Source: JAAZMI01 sp050942615
GTDB taxonomy: Bacteria; Bacillota; Dethiobacteria; DTU022; UBA8154
DNA: 64,000 nt
Assembly: GCA_050942615.1 (NCBI GenBank)
Contig: JBMNNQ010000002.1
Location: forward strand, 1 to 64,000
Reading direction: 5' to 3'
Position 1 is the stretch's first letter. Each line of letters starts with the position of its first letter. The notes below the pieces were generated by a model that did not search any database, had not been told where the DNA came from, and was given only the letters and a program-made list of their open reading frames with translations. A program made the translations under genes and the position numbers. Of the stretch, positions 1 through 8,959 are shown piece after piece.

Positions 1-1
1 A

Positions 2-37
2 AGGTTTAACCAGAATACTGCCGAACCGGCAGGTTAA
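2..37 (+). CDS. possible C-terminal end of an upstream gene
   Basis: Frame 2 is open from the window edge to a TAA at 35-37 (11 codons). It could be the tail of a gene that starts outside the window, but this is too short to identify and chance is an equal explanation. The remaining bases to 290 contain no gene I can support. Confidence 0.2.
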   Translation, partial: RFNQNTAEPAG

Positions 38-290
38 GAAAAGGAAAAAGGATTTTGTGGTAAAGGCCGTTTGGGGTGAGGGCTGAAGAAGCCCGGCAGC
101 CGCAGGTCTTATTGCAAAGTCCTTTTTTCTTTTGGGAATTAATTTGGAAAAACCCGCTAGGCCATGGTAATATGTACCATAATTGCAGGTGGAAATTACC
201 TCGGGTTGCAGCTTTCCAGTTCAGCTGCTGCAAAAAATAGGCCCGAGATTTTCCCCGCTGGATAACAATGCTTATAAGGAGGGTTTTAAA

Positions 291-677
291 ATGCAGTCTG
301 CTGTGGTCAGGGGTATCCGTGGGGCGGTGGATGTTTCTGCCAATACGGCTCCTAAAATTTTAAAGGCGACTAAGGAACTGCTGCAGACGATGCAGCAAAA
401 AAATTCTTTGGAAAAGGAAACCATCGCTGCTGTTATCTTTTCCATGACCCGGGATTTAAACGCCGTTTTTCCGGCACAGGCCGCCCGCCAATTGGGGTGG
501 GGGGACGTGCCTTTGTTTTGTACGGTGGAGATCGACGTCCCGGGTGCCCTGCCCCGTTGCATCCGCATTTTAATGCTGGTCAACTCTGTAAAAGAACTGC
601 AGGAAATTAAACATGTTTATTTAGGGGGGACCGTTGCCTTAAGAAAGGATCTGGCGGGGGAAGGAACGGGCAACTAA
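291..677 (+). CDS. aroH: chorismate mutase, AroH type
   Basis: Converts chorismate to prephenate at the start of phenylalanine and tyrosine synthesis, in the cytoplasm. The 128-residue product matches the short monofunctional AroH family in length and pattern: an N-terminal VRGIRGAV stretch like the family's opening strand, a central region with MTRDLNAVFPA around residues 55-65, the CIRILMLV strand, and a C-terminal HVYLGGTVALRKDL segment that matches the end of Bacillus AroH. The frame is open further upstream, but the ATG at 291 is preceded by AAGGAGG at good spacing and gives the family's normal length, so I start there. It lies 160 bases before leuS, and nothing visible links the two functionally. 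Confidence 0.93.
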   Translation: MQSAVVRGIRGAVDVSANTAPKILKATKELLQTMQQKNSLEKETIAAVIFSMTRDLNAVFPAQAARQLGWGDVPLFCTVEIDVPGALPRCIRILMLVNSVKELQEIKHVYLGGTVALRKDLAGEGTGN

Positions 678-718
678 AACATTCCCGGGTAGGTTTTTGG
701 GAGAAGGCAGCTGCGGTG

Positions 719-745
719 TTGATAGCCGACAAAATATGTTATAAT
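719..745 (+). promoter_or_regulatory. possible promoter of leuS
   Basis: TTGATA (719-724) and a perfect TATAAT (740-745) are separated by 15 bases, two short of ideal. Position about 95 bases before leuS fits. No T-box leader is present, although many Clostridia control leuS with one. Confidence 0.4.
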
Positions 746-840
746 GAATTTGGTCAAAAAACAAAGGAATTTGACGCAACCAGTGGGGAATTTCCCCAGG
801 GGTTTATAATAGATGAAATCAGATTGCAGGGGGTATTGCA

Positions 841-3339
841 ATGGAGGGTTATAATGCCGGGGAGCTGGAACCTAAGTGGCAGGCTCATTGGCAGCAAAAC
901 AATTATTACAGGGCCGCAAGGGATCCGGCACAAAAAAAATATTATGTTTTGGAGATGTTTCCTTATCCTTCAGGGAAACTGCACATGGGGCATATGCGGG
1001 TCTATTCGATCGGTGATGTCTTGGCCCGTTTTTTACGGATGCGGGGTTTAAACGTTATTCACCCCATGGGCTGGGATGCCTTTGGTTTGCCGGCAGAAAA
1101 CGCCGCCAAAAAACACGGTGCCGATCCGGGTGCATGGACGGCCTCTAATGTGGCTGTGATGAAGGAACAGCTAAATGCACTGGGGCTTAGCTATGACTGG
1201 TCACGGGAGGTTACAACCTGTTCACCGGATTACTACCGCTGGAACCAGTGGCTTTTCCTGCTTTTTTATAAAAATGGATTGGCTTACAAAAAGAAGTCGC
1301 CGGTTAACTGGTGCCCTTCCTGCCAGACTGTGCTGGCTAATGAACAGGTTGTTGACGGGGGGTGCTGGCGCTGCGGCAGCGAAGTGGCCCCTAAAGAACT
1401 GGAACAGTGGTTTTTAAAAATCACTGACTATGCAGAACGGCTGCTCACAGATCTGTCACAGCTTGCAGGGTGGCCGGAAAAGGTTAAGATTATGCAGGAA
1501 AACTGGATTGGCCGCAGCCAGGGAACGGATATTGTTTTTACCGTTGCGGAAACAGGCGATCGCCTGGAGGTTTTTACAACCAGGCCGGACACCCTTTTTG
1601 GCGTAACCTACATGGTTTTAGCACCGGAACACCCTTTGTTGGACAAATTGATCGCCGGGAGTTCCCGCGAACAGGAAATCAAGGATTTTGTGCGGCAGAT
1701 CCGCCGGGAAAGCGAAATGGACAGGACCTCTGCTGAAACTGAAAAAATAGGCCTTTTCACCGGTGCTCATGCAGTCAACCCCATTAACGGAGAAAAAATA
1801 CCCATTTTAGTGGGCAATTATGTGCTGATGAGCTATGGGACCGGGGCTGTGATGGGGGTTCCAGCCCATGACCAGCGGGACTTCCTTTTTGCCGCTGTAT
1901 ACGGCCTGCCGGTGCAGGTAGTGGTTAATTCGCCGGCAAAAGATCTTACCGCCGCTCCTTTGGAGGAGGCTTATGAAGAAACCGGCACCCTGGTTAATTC
2001 CGGGGAATTTAACGGTATGTCCAACATCGAAGCCCAAAATGCCATCACAGAATGGCTGATCAAACATGACTGCGGCGGTTTCCGGGTACGGTATCGCCTG
2101 CGGGACTGGCTTATTTCCCGCCAGCGTTACTGGGGAACCCCCATCCCGATTGTCTACTGTCCGCAGTGTGGGCCGGTTGCCGTTCCGGAAAAAGATCTAC
2201 CCGTCCTTTTACCCACAGGCATCGACTTGGCGGCTGCCCAACATTCACCCCTGCCGGAAAGTGAGGAGTTTGTGCAGACTCGCTGTCCGCAATGTGGGGG
2301 TGCAGCCCGGCGGGAAACTGATACCATGGATACCTTCTTTTGTTCCTCCTGGTATTACATGCGCTATGCTGATCCGCACTGCGATAAAGCGCCCTTCAGC
2401 AAAGAAGAAGTTGACTACTGGCTGCCGGTAGACCAATATATCGGGGGTATAGAACATGCAGTGTTGCACCTGCTTTATTCCCGCTTTTTCACTAAATTCC
2501 TTTTTGATCAGGGTTTGGTTGCGATAAAGGAGCCTTTCCAGCGTCTTTTAGCCCAGGGTATGGTCTATAAGGACGGCGCTAAAATGTCCAAGTCCTTGGG
2601 TAATGTTGTTTCTCCCGATGAAATTATCGAACGCTACGGTGCCGATACAGGCAGGCTGTTTATCCTTTTTGCCGCTCCCCCGGAAAGGGATTTAGACTGG
2701 AACGAACAGGGGGTGGAGGGCTGCTACCGCTTCCTGCGCCGTGTCTGGCGCCTCTTCCAGCAAAATATGGATCTTTTTGCCAGCGGGGCCAAAACAGTTG
2801 CAACATCACAGGGAACACCCCTCTTATGTCCGGAGGAAGAAGCCTTGCAAAGGGCCCTGCATTTTGCCATTAAAAAAGTAACGGTGGACATTGAGGAGCG
2901 TTTTAATTTTAATACGGCCATCAGCGCCATTATGGAACTGGTCAATGCTGTTTATGGGTATTTCAACACCCTGGATGATAAACAGGAACGCAATATGCCC
3001 CTCTTGCGCCAGACGTTAAAGGATATTGTTTTGTTGCTGGCCCCCTTTGCCCCCCATATTGCAGAAGAACTTTGGCACAGGTGTGGCTTTGCAGGCAGCG
3101 TGCACCGGCAACAATGGCCTGTTTACAATCCGCAATACCTGAAGGTGGAAGAGGCCGAAATTGTGATTCAGGTCAACGGCAAGGTGCGTGACAGGGTATT
3201 GCTTCCGGTTGATGCCCCCCGGGAAGAATTGCTGACAGCAGCCCGCGGGCAAGAAAAAATCAAGCCCTATTTAGAGGGTAAAAAAGAATTAAAAACGATC
3301 GTTGTTCCCGGGAAATTGGTTAATTTTGTTGTGCGTTAA
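841..3339 (+). CDS. leuS: leucyl-tRNA synthetase
   Basis: Class I aminoacyl-tRNA synthetase that charges tRNA-Leu in the cytoplasm. The 832-residue product has the family's layout: the HIGH signature as HMGH near residue 50 in PYPSGKLHMGHMR, a zinc-type Cys pair region (CPSCQTVL and CWRCG), an editing (CP1) domain with the TTRPDTLFG motif near residue 247 and the VPAHDQRD region, and the KMSKS loop (AKMSKSLGN) near residue 580. A C-terminal tRNA-binding extension with QVNGKVRD closes the protein. The ATG at 841 follows AGGGGG at about 7 bases. A short hairpin with a T-rich tail follows the stop. Confidence 0.98.
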   Translation: MEGYNAGELEPKWQAHWQQNNYYRAARDPAQKKYYVLEMFPYPSGKLHMGHMRVYSIGDVLARFLRMRGLNVIHPMGWDAFGLPAENAAKKHGADPGAWTASNVAVMKEQLNALGLSYDWSREVTTCSPDYYRWNQWLFLLFYKNGLAYKKKSPVNWCPSCQTVLANEQVVDGGCWRCGSEVAPKELEQWFLKITDYAERLLTDLSQLAGWPEKVKIMQENWIGRSQGTDIVFTVAETGDRLEVFTTRPDTLFGVTYMVLAPEHPLLDKLIAGSSREQEIKDFVRQIRRESEMDRTSAETEKIGLFTGAHAVNPINGEKIPILVGNYVLMSYGTGAVMGVPAHDQRDFLFAAVYGLPVQVVVNSPAKDLTAAPLEEAYEETGTLVNSGEFNGMSNIEAQNAITEWLIKHDCGGFRVRYRLRDWLISRQRYWGTPIPIVYCPQCGPVAVPEKDLPVLLPTGIDLAAAQHSPLPESEEFVQTRCPQCGGAARRETDTMDTFFCSSWYYMRYADPHCDKAPFSKEEVDYWLPVDQYIGGIEHAVLHLLYSRFFTKFLFDQGLVAIKEPFQRLLAQGMVYKDGAKMSKSLGNVVSPDEIIERYGADTGRLFILFAAPPERDLDWNEQGVEGCYRFLRRVWRLFQQNMDLFASGAKTVATSQGTPLLCPEEEALQRALHFAIKKVTVDIEERFNFNTAISAIMELVNAVYGYFNTLDDKQERNMPLLRQTLKDIVLLLAPFAPHIAEELWHRCGFAGSVHRQQWPVYNPQYLKVEEAEIVIQVNGKVRDRVLLPVDAPREELLTAARGQEKIKPYLEGKKELKTIVVPGKLVNFVVR

Positions 3340-3345
3340 CCGGTT

Positions 3346-3371
3346 TGCCCTAAGAAGGGCTTCGGTTTTCT
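3346..3371 (+). terminator. possible intrinsic terminator after leuS
   Basis: GCCCT/AGGGC hairpin with a short loop just after the leuS stop, followed by a T-rich run (ttcggtttt). The stem is only 5-6 bp, so this is a moderate call. Confidence 0.45.
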
Positions 3372-3534
3372 AATAGGGCGCGGCAATAGGAGCGGCAGCC
3401 CTTTCAAAAACAGGTGTTTTTTACCTCTGGCAAACGGGCTTGGTTTACAGGCTATGGGGGTTGTTTTGTGGGTGTGCGGCAAGCCATCCTTTTTCATGGT
3501 AAATTTACCCCAAAAAAAGAAGGAAATTTATATA

Positions 3535-3546
3535 TTTTTGTCGAAA
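3535..3546 (+). promoter_or_regulatory. 0A-box-like site upstream of comEA
   Basis: TTTTTGTCGAAA contains the Spo0A box core TGNCGAA with its usual T-rich 5' flank. It is about 40 bases before the comEA start. The same extended form appears at 48178-48189. A 7-base core is expected several times by chance in 64 kb. Confidence 0.25.
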
Positions 3547-3585
3547 TTATGGGTAAGTGCTACGATCAAAGGATGGTAATAGGGC

Positions 3586-4239
3586 TTGTTTAATTTAACA
3601 CCCAAGGAAAAAAAGCTGGTTGTTTTACTGGGGATTTTACTGGCAGTCGGGCTTATTTTCCGCTTTGTTATACCGGAAAAGGATACCTTTGTGTCGCAAA
3701 GTGCCGGTAGAGCCCAGGGGGCGGGTCAGGAAGAAACGTTTGCAGGCGGCGGAAGCAGTGTGCAGGAAAATAGTGGGGATTTCTTTACCCCGGAAGAAGA
3801 AAAGCTGATCGTTGTGCATATTACCGGTGCAGTAAACAACCCGGGTGTTTATACCTTAACAGAAGGATCCCGGGTTTTTCATGTTGTGGAAAAGGCAGGG
3901 GGGCAGGCTGAAGATGCCGATTTGGAAGGCGTTAACCTGGCCCAGCCTCTTTATGACGGGCAGCCGGTGTTTATCCCCCGCCGTGGGGATCGCGATTTTC
4001 TTGCCCCGGCCGGGGGGGCTTCCACGGTCGGCAACCTTACTGCTGCCAAGGTCAACATCAACATGGCGGACCAGGCACAGTTGGAAACCTTGCCGGGTAT
4101 TGGCGGCGTCAAAGCACAAAACATTATCAACTACCGCCAGGAAAATGGGCCCTTTAAAAGTCCGGAGGATCTGATTAATGTTAACGGCATTGGTAAAAAA
4201 ACCCTGGAAGGGATGAAAGACTTAATTACTGTTTATTAA
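3586..4239 (+). CDS. comEA: ComEA-like DNA-binding competence protein
   Basis: Membrane-anchored double-stranded DNA receptor in natural transformation. The 217-residue product has one N-terminal membrane segment (about residues 11-29), a variable Gly/Gln/Glu-rich linker, an SLBB domain (about 72-132, HITGAVNNPGVYTL) and a C-terminal helix-hairpin-helix pair (about 150-217) with VNINMADQAQLETLPGIGG and VNGIGKKTLEGM, the classic ComEA order. The start is TTG at 3586, with a GGATGG ribosome site about 10 bases upstream. No comEB or comEC follows; a spore germination operon does, so this comEA is separated from its usual partners within the window. Confidence 0.92.
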   Translation: MFNLTPKEKKLVVLLGILLAVGLIFRFVIPEKDTFVSQSAGRAQGAGQEETFAGGGSSVQENSGDFFTPEEEKLIVVHITGAVNNPGVYTLTEGSRVFHVVEKAGGQAEDADLEGVNLAQPLYDGQPVFIPRRGDRDFLAPAGGASTVGNLTAAKVNINMADQAQLETLPGIGGVKAQNIINYRQENGPFKSPEDLINVNGIGKKTLEGMKDLITVY

Positions 4240-4354
4240 CTGTAAAAGAACGCTGCAGGTGCCAGGGTGCCCGCCCGGGGTTTTACAACATTTTTACCTG
4301 CAAAGATTTATGTTCATTTATAAGTTTTTTCATATATAATTGTTTTTTGAACAT

Positions 4355-4387
4355 TGGGGGTGGATTAAATGCCGCCCCTTTTTTATT
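4355..4387 (+). terminator. intrinsic terminator between comEA and gerKA
   Basis: GGGGTGG and CCGCCCC form a 7-bp stem with an 8-base loop, followed by TTTTTTATT. It should end comEA transcription and isolate the germination operon. Confidence 0.75.
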
Positions 4388-4425
4388 AAATATTTACACT
4401 CGGAAAAGGTATAACTATTTATTTA

Positions 4426-6108
4426 ATGGCAAGTACTATACCCATGGGGATAAAAAAGGGTATTCTGCAAAAATTGGCCAGTTTGTTGCTGCGCCAAGGA
4501 AAAAAAATTATTACAAAATTCGCCGGCCAAAACGGTGGGGGGGTGCCTGCACTGCATGATGGGCTGGATCTTAGCCAGCGGGAGGCGGTTTTTCAGGACC
4601 TGCCTTTGTCAACCCGGCTGGAGTCCAACCTGGAAATGTTCAGGCAGGTTACCGGCGGTAGTTATGACATTAATATTGAACAGTTTTTGTCTGGCCCGGA
4701 AAAAGTCCCGGCCGCGCTTTTATATGTAGAAGGCCTGGTGGATGTTTCCATGCTGGATGAGCTGCTGCGGGCTGTTAAAATTGACATTTTTTTAACCGGC
4801 CTGGAAGATTTACAAAAAAAAGATATCCTGGAAACCACCCGCCAAAGGCTGCTTAATATCATCGAAAGCCAGATCGCCGGGGATATGGCAGCACTTTATT
4901 ATGGGGTTTCCAAGGGCCGGGCTGCCCTGCTTTTTGACGGTACCGCCCAGGCTCTTATTTTGGAAACGCAGGGCTGGAAAACCCGTGCAATTACAGAACC
5001 GGCCTCCGAACCGGCTATTCGGGGTATCCGCGAAGGCTTTGTTGAAGACATTCGTACCAACACAGCCCTGATCCGCCGGCGTATCCGCAGCCCCAACCTC
5101 TGGATTGAAGGCCAGGAGATCGGCAGCCTGGGCAAAACGGAGGTGGCTTTTGCCTACCTCAAGGGGCTGGTTGCCGAGGACGTGCTCGGTGAGCTGCGTT
5201 CGCGCTTGGATAACATCGACCTTGACGGTGTTTTGGGCACTGGTTATATTGAGGAATATATTACGGACAATCCTTATTCCCTTTTCCCTTCTATTTTGAG
5301 CACTGAAAGGGTAGATCGCGTAGCCGGGGCCCTGTTGGAAGGCAGGGTGGCCATCTTTGTTGACGGATCGTCCTTTGCGCTGGTGGTTCCGGCAGACTTC
5401 AACCTTTTTTTACAGGCGCCGGATGACTACTTTGAGCCTTTTCCTCTTGGGACCTTTATCCGCTTTTTACGCTATGTTTCCTTTTTTATTGCCCTTTTTC
5501 TGCCGGGGGTTTATGTGGCGATCTTAACCTTTCACCCCGAACTCTTACCCGTTCCCCTGCTATTGCGCATCCAGGCTGCCCGGGAGGGGGTGCCCTTTCC
5601 GGTAGTGGCCGAAACCTTTTTTATGGAGGCGATTTTCGAAATTTTAAGGGAGGCCGGTGTGCGTCTGCCCATGTTGGTGGGGCCGGCGATCAGCATTGTC
5701 GGTGCTCTGGTCTTAGGCGATGCGGCGATCCGGGCCGGGTTGGTATCCCCCGGGGTGGTTGTTATTGTAGCCTTTACAGCTATCGCCTCCTTTACTGCCC
5801 CGGTGTTTACCCTGGGCTTGGCGGCACGCATTTTACGTTTTATCATAATTATTTTAGGTGCTGCTTTTGGGTTGCTGGGCATCCAGTTTGGGCTGCTGCT
5901 CATCCTGATTCACCTGGTGACCCTGCGTTCTTTGGGCCAGCCCTATATGGCCCCTTTTGCCCCCTTTATCTGGGAGGATATGAAAGATGCCCTGTTCAGT
6001 CTTTTCCGTTGGCAGATGGTTTATCGCCCCAAGCTTTTGGGCTACCGTGAACCCAAACGGCAGCGTACCGGACAGAAACCCCACCCCCCTCAAAAAGGAG
6101 ACAACTGA
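4426..6108 (+). CDS. gerKA: spore germination receptor subunit A (GerKA/GerAA family)
   Basis: A subunit of a germinant receptor in the spore inner membrane. The 560-residue product has a long hydrophilic N-terminal half (with SNLEMFRQVTGGS and DINIEQF) and a C-terminal half of about five membrane segments beginning near residue 340 (SFFIALFLPGVYVAI, then PAISIVGALVLGDAAI). The PLLLRIQAAREGVPFP loop between segments is a hallmark of the family. It heads gerKA-gerKB-gerKC. ATG at 4426 has only a weak AAAAGG about 18 bases upstream, so an in-frame ATG at 4444 remains possible. The specific germinant cannot be told from sequence. Expression in the forespore is expected for the family. Confidence 0.94.
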   Translation: MASTIPMGIKKGILQKLASLLLRQGKKIITKFAGQNGGGVPALHDGLDLSQREAVFQDLPLSTRLESNLEMFRQVTGGSYDINIEQFLSGPEKVPAALLYVEGLVDVSMLDELLRAVKIDIFLTGLEDLQKKDILETTRQRLLNIIESQIAGDMAALYYGVSKGRAALLFDGTAQALILETQGWKTRAITEPASEPAIRGIREGFVEDIRTNTALIRRRIRSPNLWIEGQEIGSLGKTEVAFAYLKGLVAEDVLGELRSRLDNIDLDGVLGTGYIEEYITDNPYSLFPSILSTERVDRVAGALLEGRVAIFVDGSSFALVVPADFNLFLQAPDDYFEPFPLGTFIRFLRYVSFFIALFLPGVYVAILTFHPELLPVPLLLRIQAAREGVPFPVVAETFFMEAIFEILREAGVRLPMLVGPAISIVGALVLGDAAIRAGLVSPGVVVIVAFTAIASFTAPVFTLGLAARILRFIIIILGAAFGLLGIQFGLLLILIHLVTLRSLGQPYMAPFAPFIWEDMKDALFSLFRWQMVYRPKLLGYREPKRQRTGQKPHPPQKGDN

Positions 6109-6115
6109 AAGCGCT

Positions 6116-7237
6116 ATGTTTCAGGAAAAAATAGCAAACAGACAGCTCTTTAATATTTTTTTCATTATGCGCACAACGATTGTAATCTCCATCCTGCCGG
6201 TGTTAACTATCGGGCAGGCCCGGCAGGACGCCTGGTTGGCAGCAGTAATTACCTTTTTTTTAAGTGCGGTTTTTATCTGGCTGCTTGGCCGGTTGGCGCT
6301 CAACTTTCCTGATCAAAGCATCATTCAGTACAGTAAAGAACTGCTGGGAAAGTGGCCGGGCGGGCTGCTCAGTCTTTTTTTCTTGAGTGCATTTCTCCTG
6401 ATGGGTTTTACGGATTTACGCGTCTATAGTGAAGTTTTACGTACAGTTTTTCTGCCGGAAACCCCTTTAATCGTTGTCCTGGGCAGTATGGTTTTTATTG
6501 CTGTGGTGGTCTGTTATGCCGGACTGGAGCCTTTGGGAAGAATGGCCGATCTGATTTTCCCGGTTTTTACCCTGGCAGTTTTATTTACCCTGCTTTTTCC
6601 TATCCTTGAAGCTGATTTTAGCAATCTGCGACCGGTTCTTTATCATGGCTGGCGGCCTGTGTTGCATGCAGCACTAACCCCCACAGTAATTGCTGCACAG
6701 TATGCTAATTTAGCCCTGCTAGTTCCGTCTGTAAATCAACCGCGAAAAGCCTTGCAGGCTGCCCTGAATTCACTGCTGGGGGCTTCCATAATTTTAGCAT
6801 TGGCAGCTGTAGTTGTTGTAGCTCTTCTAGGGGCCGAGGAAGGAGCCCATGCTGCTTTTCCTGTTTTCAAGATGATCCGGGCGATCCGTCTCAGTGAGTT
6901 CTTGGAGAGGATAGAGATTGTAACTATTTTCCCCTGGGGTCTGGGGCTCTTTGTTACCCTGGCGGTCAACCTTTATTCCCTGGCCAAAGGCCTTGCCCAG
7001 CTTTGCCGGCTGCAGGATTACCGCCCACTTTTGCTGCCTTTGGCTGTAATAATCAGCACCCTGGCTTTGCAGGGGTACAGCGACTCTTTCGAGCTGCGCC
7101 AGTTTTTTCAGCCGCAGGTGATAGCGCCCTTTTTATTTTTTGTCCTTTTATTTCCGGTTGCCATCCTCTGGATCGCTTACTTTTTCAGAAGGAAAAAAGG
7201 CCTTGGCTTAACAAAAGAAAAAAGGCGGGGGCGATGA
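6116..7237 (+). CDS. gerKB: spore germination receptor subunit B (GerKB/GerAB family)
   Basis: Integral membrane subunit of the germinant receptor, in the APC amino-acid transporter superfamily; the family is thought to bind the germinant. The 373-residue product has about ten membrane segments and ends in a basic tail (FRRKKGLGLTKEKRRGR). The frame is open upstream inside gerKA, but ATG 6116 has AAAAGGAG about 10 bases before it and gives the normal family length. It follows the gerKA stop by 7 bases, so the two are co-transcribed. Confidence 0.93.
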   Translation: MFQEKIANRQLFNIFFIMRTTIVISILPVLTIGQARQDAWLAAVITFFLSAVFIWLLGRLALNFPDQSIIQYSKELLGKWPGGLLSLFFLSAFLLMGFTDLRVYSEVLRTVFLPETPLIVVLGSMVFIAVVVCYAGLEPLGRMADLIFPVFTLAVLFTLLFPILEADFSNLRPVLYHGWRPVLHAALTPTVIAAQYANLALLVPSVNQPRKALQAALNSLLGASIILALAAVVVVALLGAEEGAHAAFPVFKMIRAIRLSEFLERIEIVTIFPWGLGLFVTLAVNLYSLAKGLAQLCRLQDYRPLLLPLAVIISTLALQGYSDSFELRQFFQPQVIAPFLFFVLLFPVAILWIAYFFRRKKGLGLTKEKRRGR

Positions 7238-7244
7238 ACTGCAG

Positions 7245-8510
7245 ATGATACAAAAAAAGGTTATATTGTCCAGGCTCCTGCTTTTATGCCTTTTATTAAA
7301 CCTGTTAACTTTCCAGGCAGGCTGTTGGGATCGGCGGGAACCCGGCTTTTTAGGGGTTGTGACGGCTGCAGCCTTTGATCTTGACCCCCGCACGGGCCGG
7401 CTGCAGGTGATTGCCCAGGTGGCCGACCCCCTAGGGATTGGTACCGGCGAAGGCGGAGGGGGTAACGGTGGTGGCGGCGGCGGCGGGAAGGATCTTTTTT
7501 GGGTTGGGGAGGCCGATGGCCAGACGATCTATGAGGCCATTAGAAATATCGAACAGGTTTCTTCCCGGAAGTTGCTTTGGAGTCACCTGGAGGTGGTGCT
7601 ATTTTCTGAGGAAATGGCCCGGGGGGGATTGCTGCCTGTACTAGATTATATCGATCGGGAACGCCAGGCGCGCCTTATTGCCCGGCCCTTCGTTGTGCAG
7701 GGGGATGTGCGGCAGTTGCTTAAAACCGAATTTCCCCTGGAACAGCTCAGCGGCCTGGCTTTAATCCGGCAGTTGTTGACCATTCGCATGGAAGATGCCT
7801 TTGTGCCGGAAGTGGAATCGCTGCGCCGGGTTTTCAGCCGCCTGGCCAAACCGGGGATGGAACTGATTCTGCCACGCATTGAGGTGCAGACAGAAAAAGA
7901 TGAAAAAGTCAGCACAGGAGGCAGGGGGAGCACCGGGGCTAAAACTGGAGTGCCCAACCCCGCAAAGATAGCCGGGGGTGCACTTTTTCGCGGCGATAAA
8001 TTAGTCAGTTTTTTTAACGAAAAGGAAATTGCGGGCTATTTGTGGTTAATAAAAGACATTCGCCGTCTGACAATGGTTTTTAATCCCCCCGGGGAAAAAG
8101 ATCAGCGTTTGACTGTGGAGGTGTTCGGGGCCAAGATCAAACTTGAACCGGAGGTGCAGGGCGATCAGGTCCGGGTGCACCTGACTATTCGCACGAAAGG
8201 AAGGTTGCAGGATTTTACCGGCCAAAAACTGCCCCTGGATGGGGACTTTAAAGATTCCCTAAACCGCCGCATGGCCACCGTTATCCAAAACCAAATTGGT
8301 TCGGCTTGGCAAAAGGCCCGGGAATTGAATTTAGATGTTTTTGGCATCGGCCATACCTTATATCAAACAAAGCCGCAGGACTGGAAACGCCTGGAAAGTA
8401 AGTGGGCGGATATATTTCCCGAAGTGGAGTTGGAGGTTGAAGTCCAGGCGTTCATAAGGAGCTTTGGGCTGGTAACCCATCCCGTAAATGTCCGCCGGAC
8501 TGATCAGTAG
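7245..8510 (+). CDS. gerKC: spore germination receptor subunit C (GerKC/GerAC family lipoprotein)
   Basis: Lipid-anchored subunit of the germinant receptor. Residues 1-27 form a lipoprotein signal with a hydrophobic run and lipobox FQAGC; the mature part starts CWDRREPG, the usual GerAC opening. The 421-residue length is normal. A Gly-rich loop (about residues 66-80) and a Gly/Thr-rich linker near residue 225 are low-complexity insertions. ATG 7245 lies 7 bases after gerKB and follows GGCGGGGG. The lgt gene for its lipid modification lies 2.6 kb downstream. Confidence 0.93.
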   Translation: MIQKKVILSRLLLLCLLLNLLTFQAGCWDRREPGFLGVVTAAAFDLDPRTGRLQVIAQVADPLGIGTGEGGGGNGGGGGGGKDLFWVGEADGQTIYEAIRNIEQVSSRKLLWSHLEVVLFSEEMARGGLLPVLDYIDRERQARLIARPFVVQGDVRQLLKTEFPLEQLSGLALIRQLLTIRMEDAFVPEVESLRRVFSRLAKPGMELILPRIEVQTEKDEKVSTGGRGSTGAKTGVPNPAKIAGGALFRGDKLVSFFNEKEIAGYLWLIKDIRRLTMVFNPPGEKDQRLTVEVFGAKIKLEPEVQGDQVRVHLTIRTKGRLQDFTGQKLPLDGDFKDSLNRRMATVIQNQIGSAWQKARELNLDVFGIGHTLYQTKPQDWKRLESKWADIFPEVELEVEVQAFIRSFGLVTHPVNVRRTDQ

Positions 8511-8534
8511 TTTTGACTGAAAGGGGTAACTGCA

Positions 8535-8738
8535 ATGGCCTGGGTGATGGGCATCATGCTTATGGTGTTTTTTGTAGAAGGGCCTGTTTTGTTCCACAAT
8601 AAAAGATACAGGGAACTGTTGGTTTTCAGTTTGTTGTGGGGGGCGGCCTTGGTGTATGCCTCCCTCGTAGCTTTGGATGTACCTTTACCCACGGTGGTCG
8701 AGGCCTTGGAAAGTCTTTATAACCTGGTGAATTTATAA
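8535..8738 (+). CDS. small two-helix membrane protein at the end of the ger operon
   Basis: A 67-residue protein with two predicted membrane segments (about residues 3-20 and 27-48) and a short acidic C-terminal helix. ATG 8535 follows AAAGGGG at good spacing, 24 bases after the gerKC stop, so it looks like the fourth gene of the operon. Some Bacillus germinant receptor operons encode a small two-helix D subunit that modulates receptor function; position, size and topology here fit that role, but homology is not established. It could also be an unrelated small membrane protein. Confidence 0.72.
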   Translation: MAWVMGIMLMVFFVEGPVLFHNKRYRELLVFSLLWGAALVYASLVALDVPLPTVVEALESLYNLVNL

Positions 8739-8959
8739 TAATTCTGTAATATAACACTACCCCACAATACTGTCCCTTAAAAACAAAAAGCCTTGTTGGT
8801 ATCCTGCCGGGAGGCTAATTGTCCGGGGTTGGGCGATGTTAAAATCTTAACGGATACATATCAGGTTTCTGCTGTTTTTAGCCTAAAAAAAAGCTGCTGT
8901 GTATTCTAGGTTTCAACAGTTGATTTATTTTCCAGGATGGACTAAGGTGGATACAACAG

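Noticed and set aside
8740..8959. TPP riboswitch before thiD
   Set aside because: The CUGAGA and ACCUGA blocks are not present.
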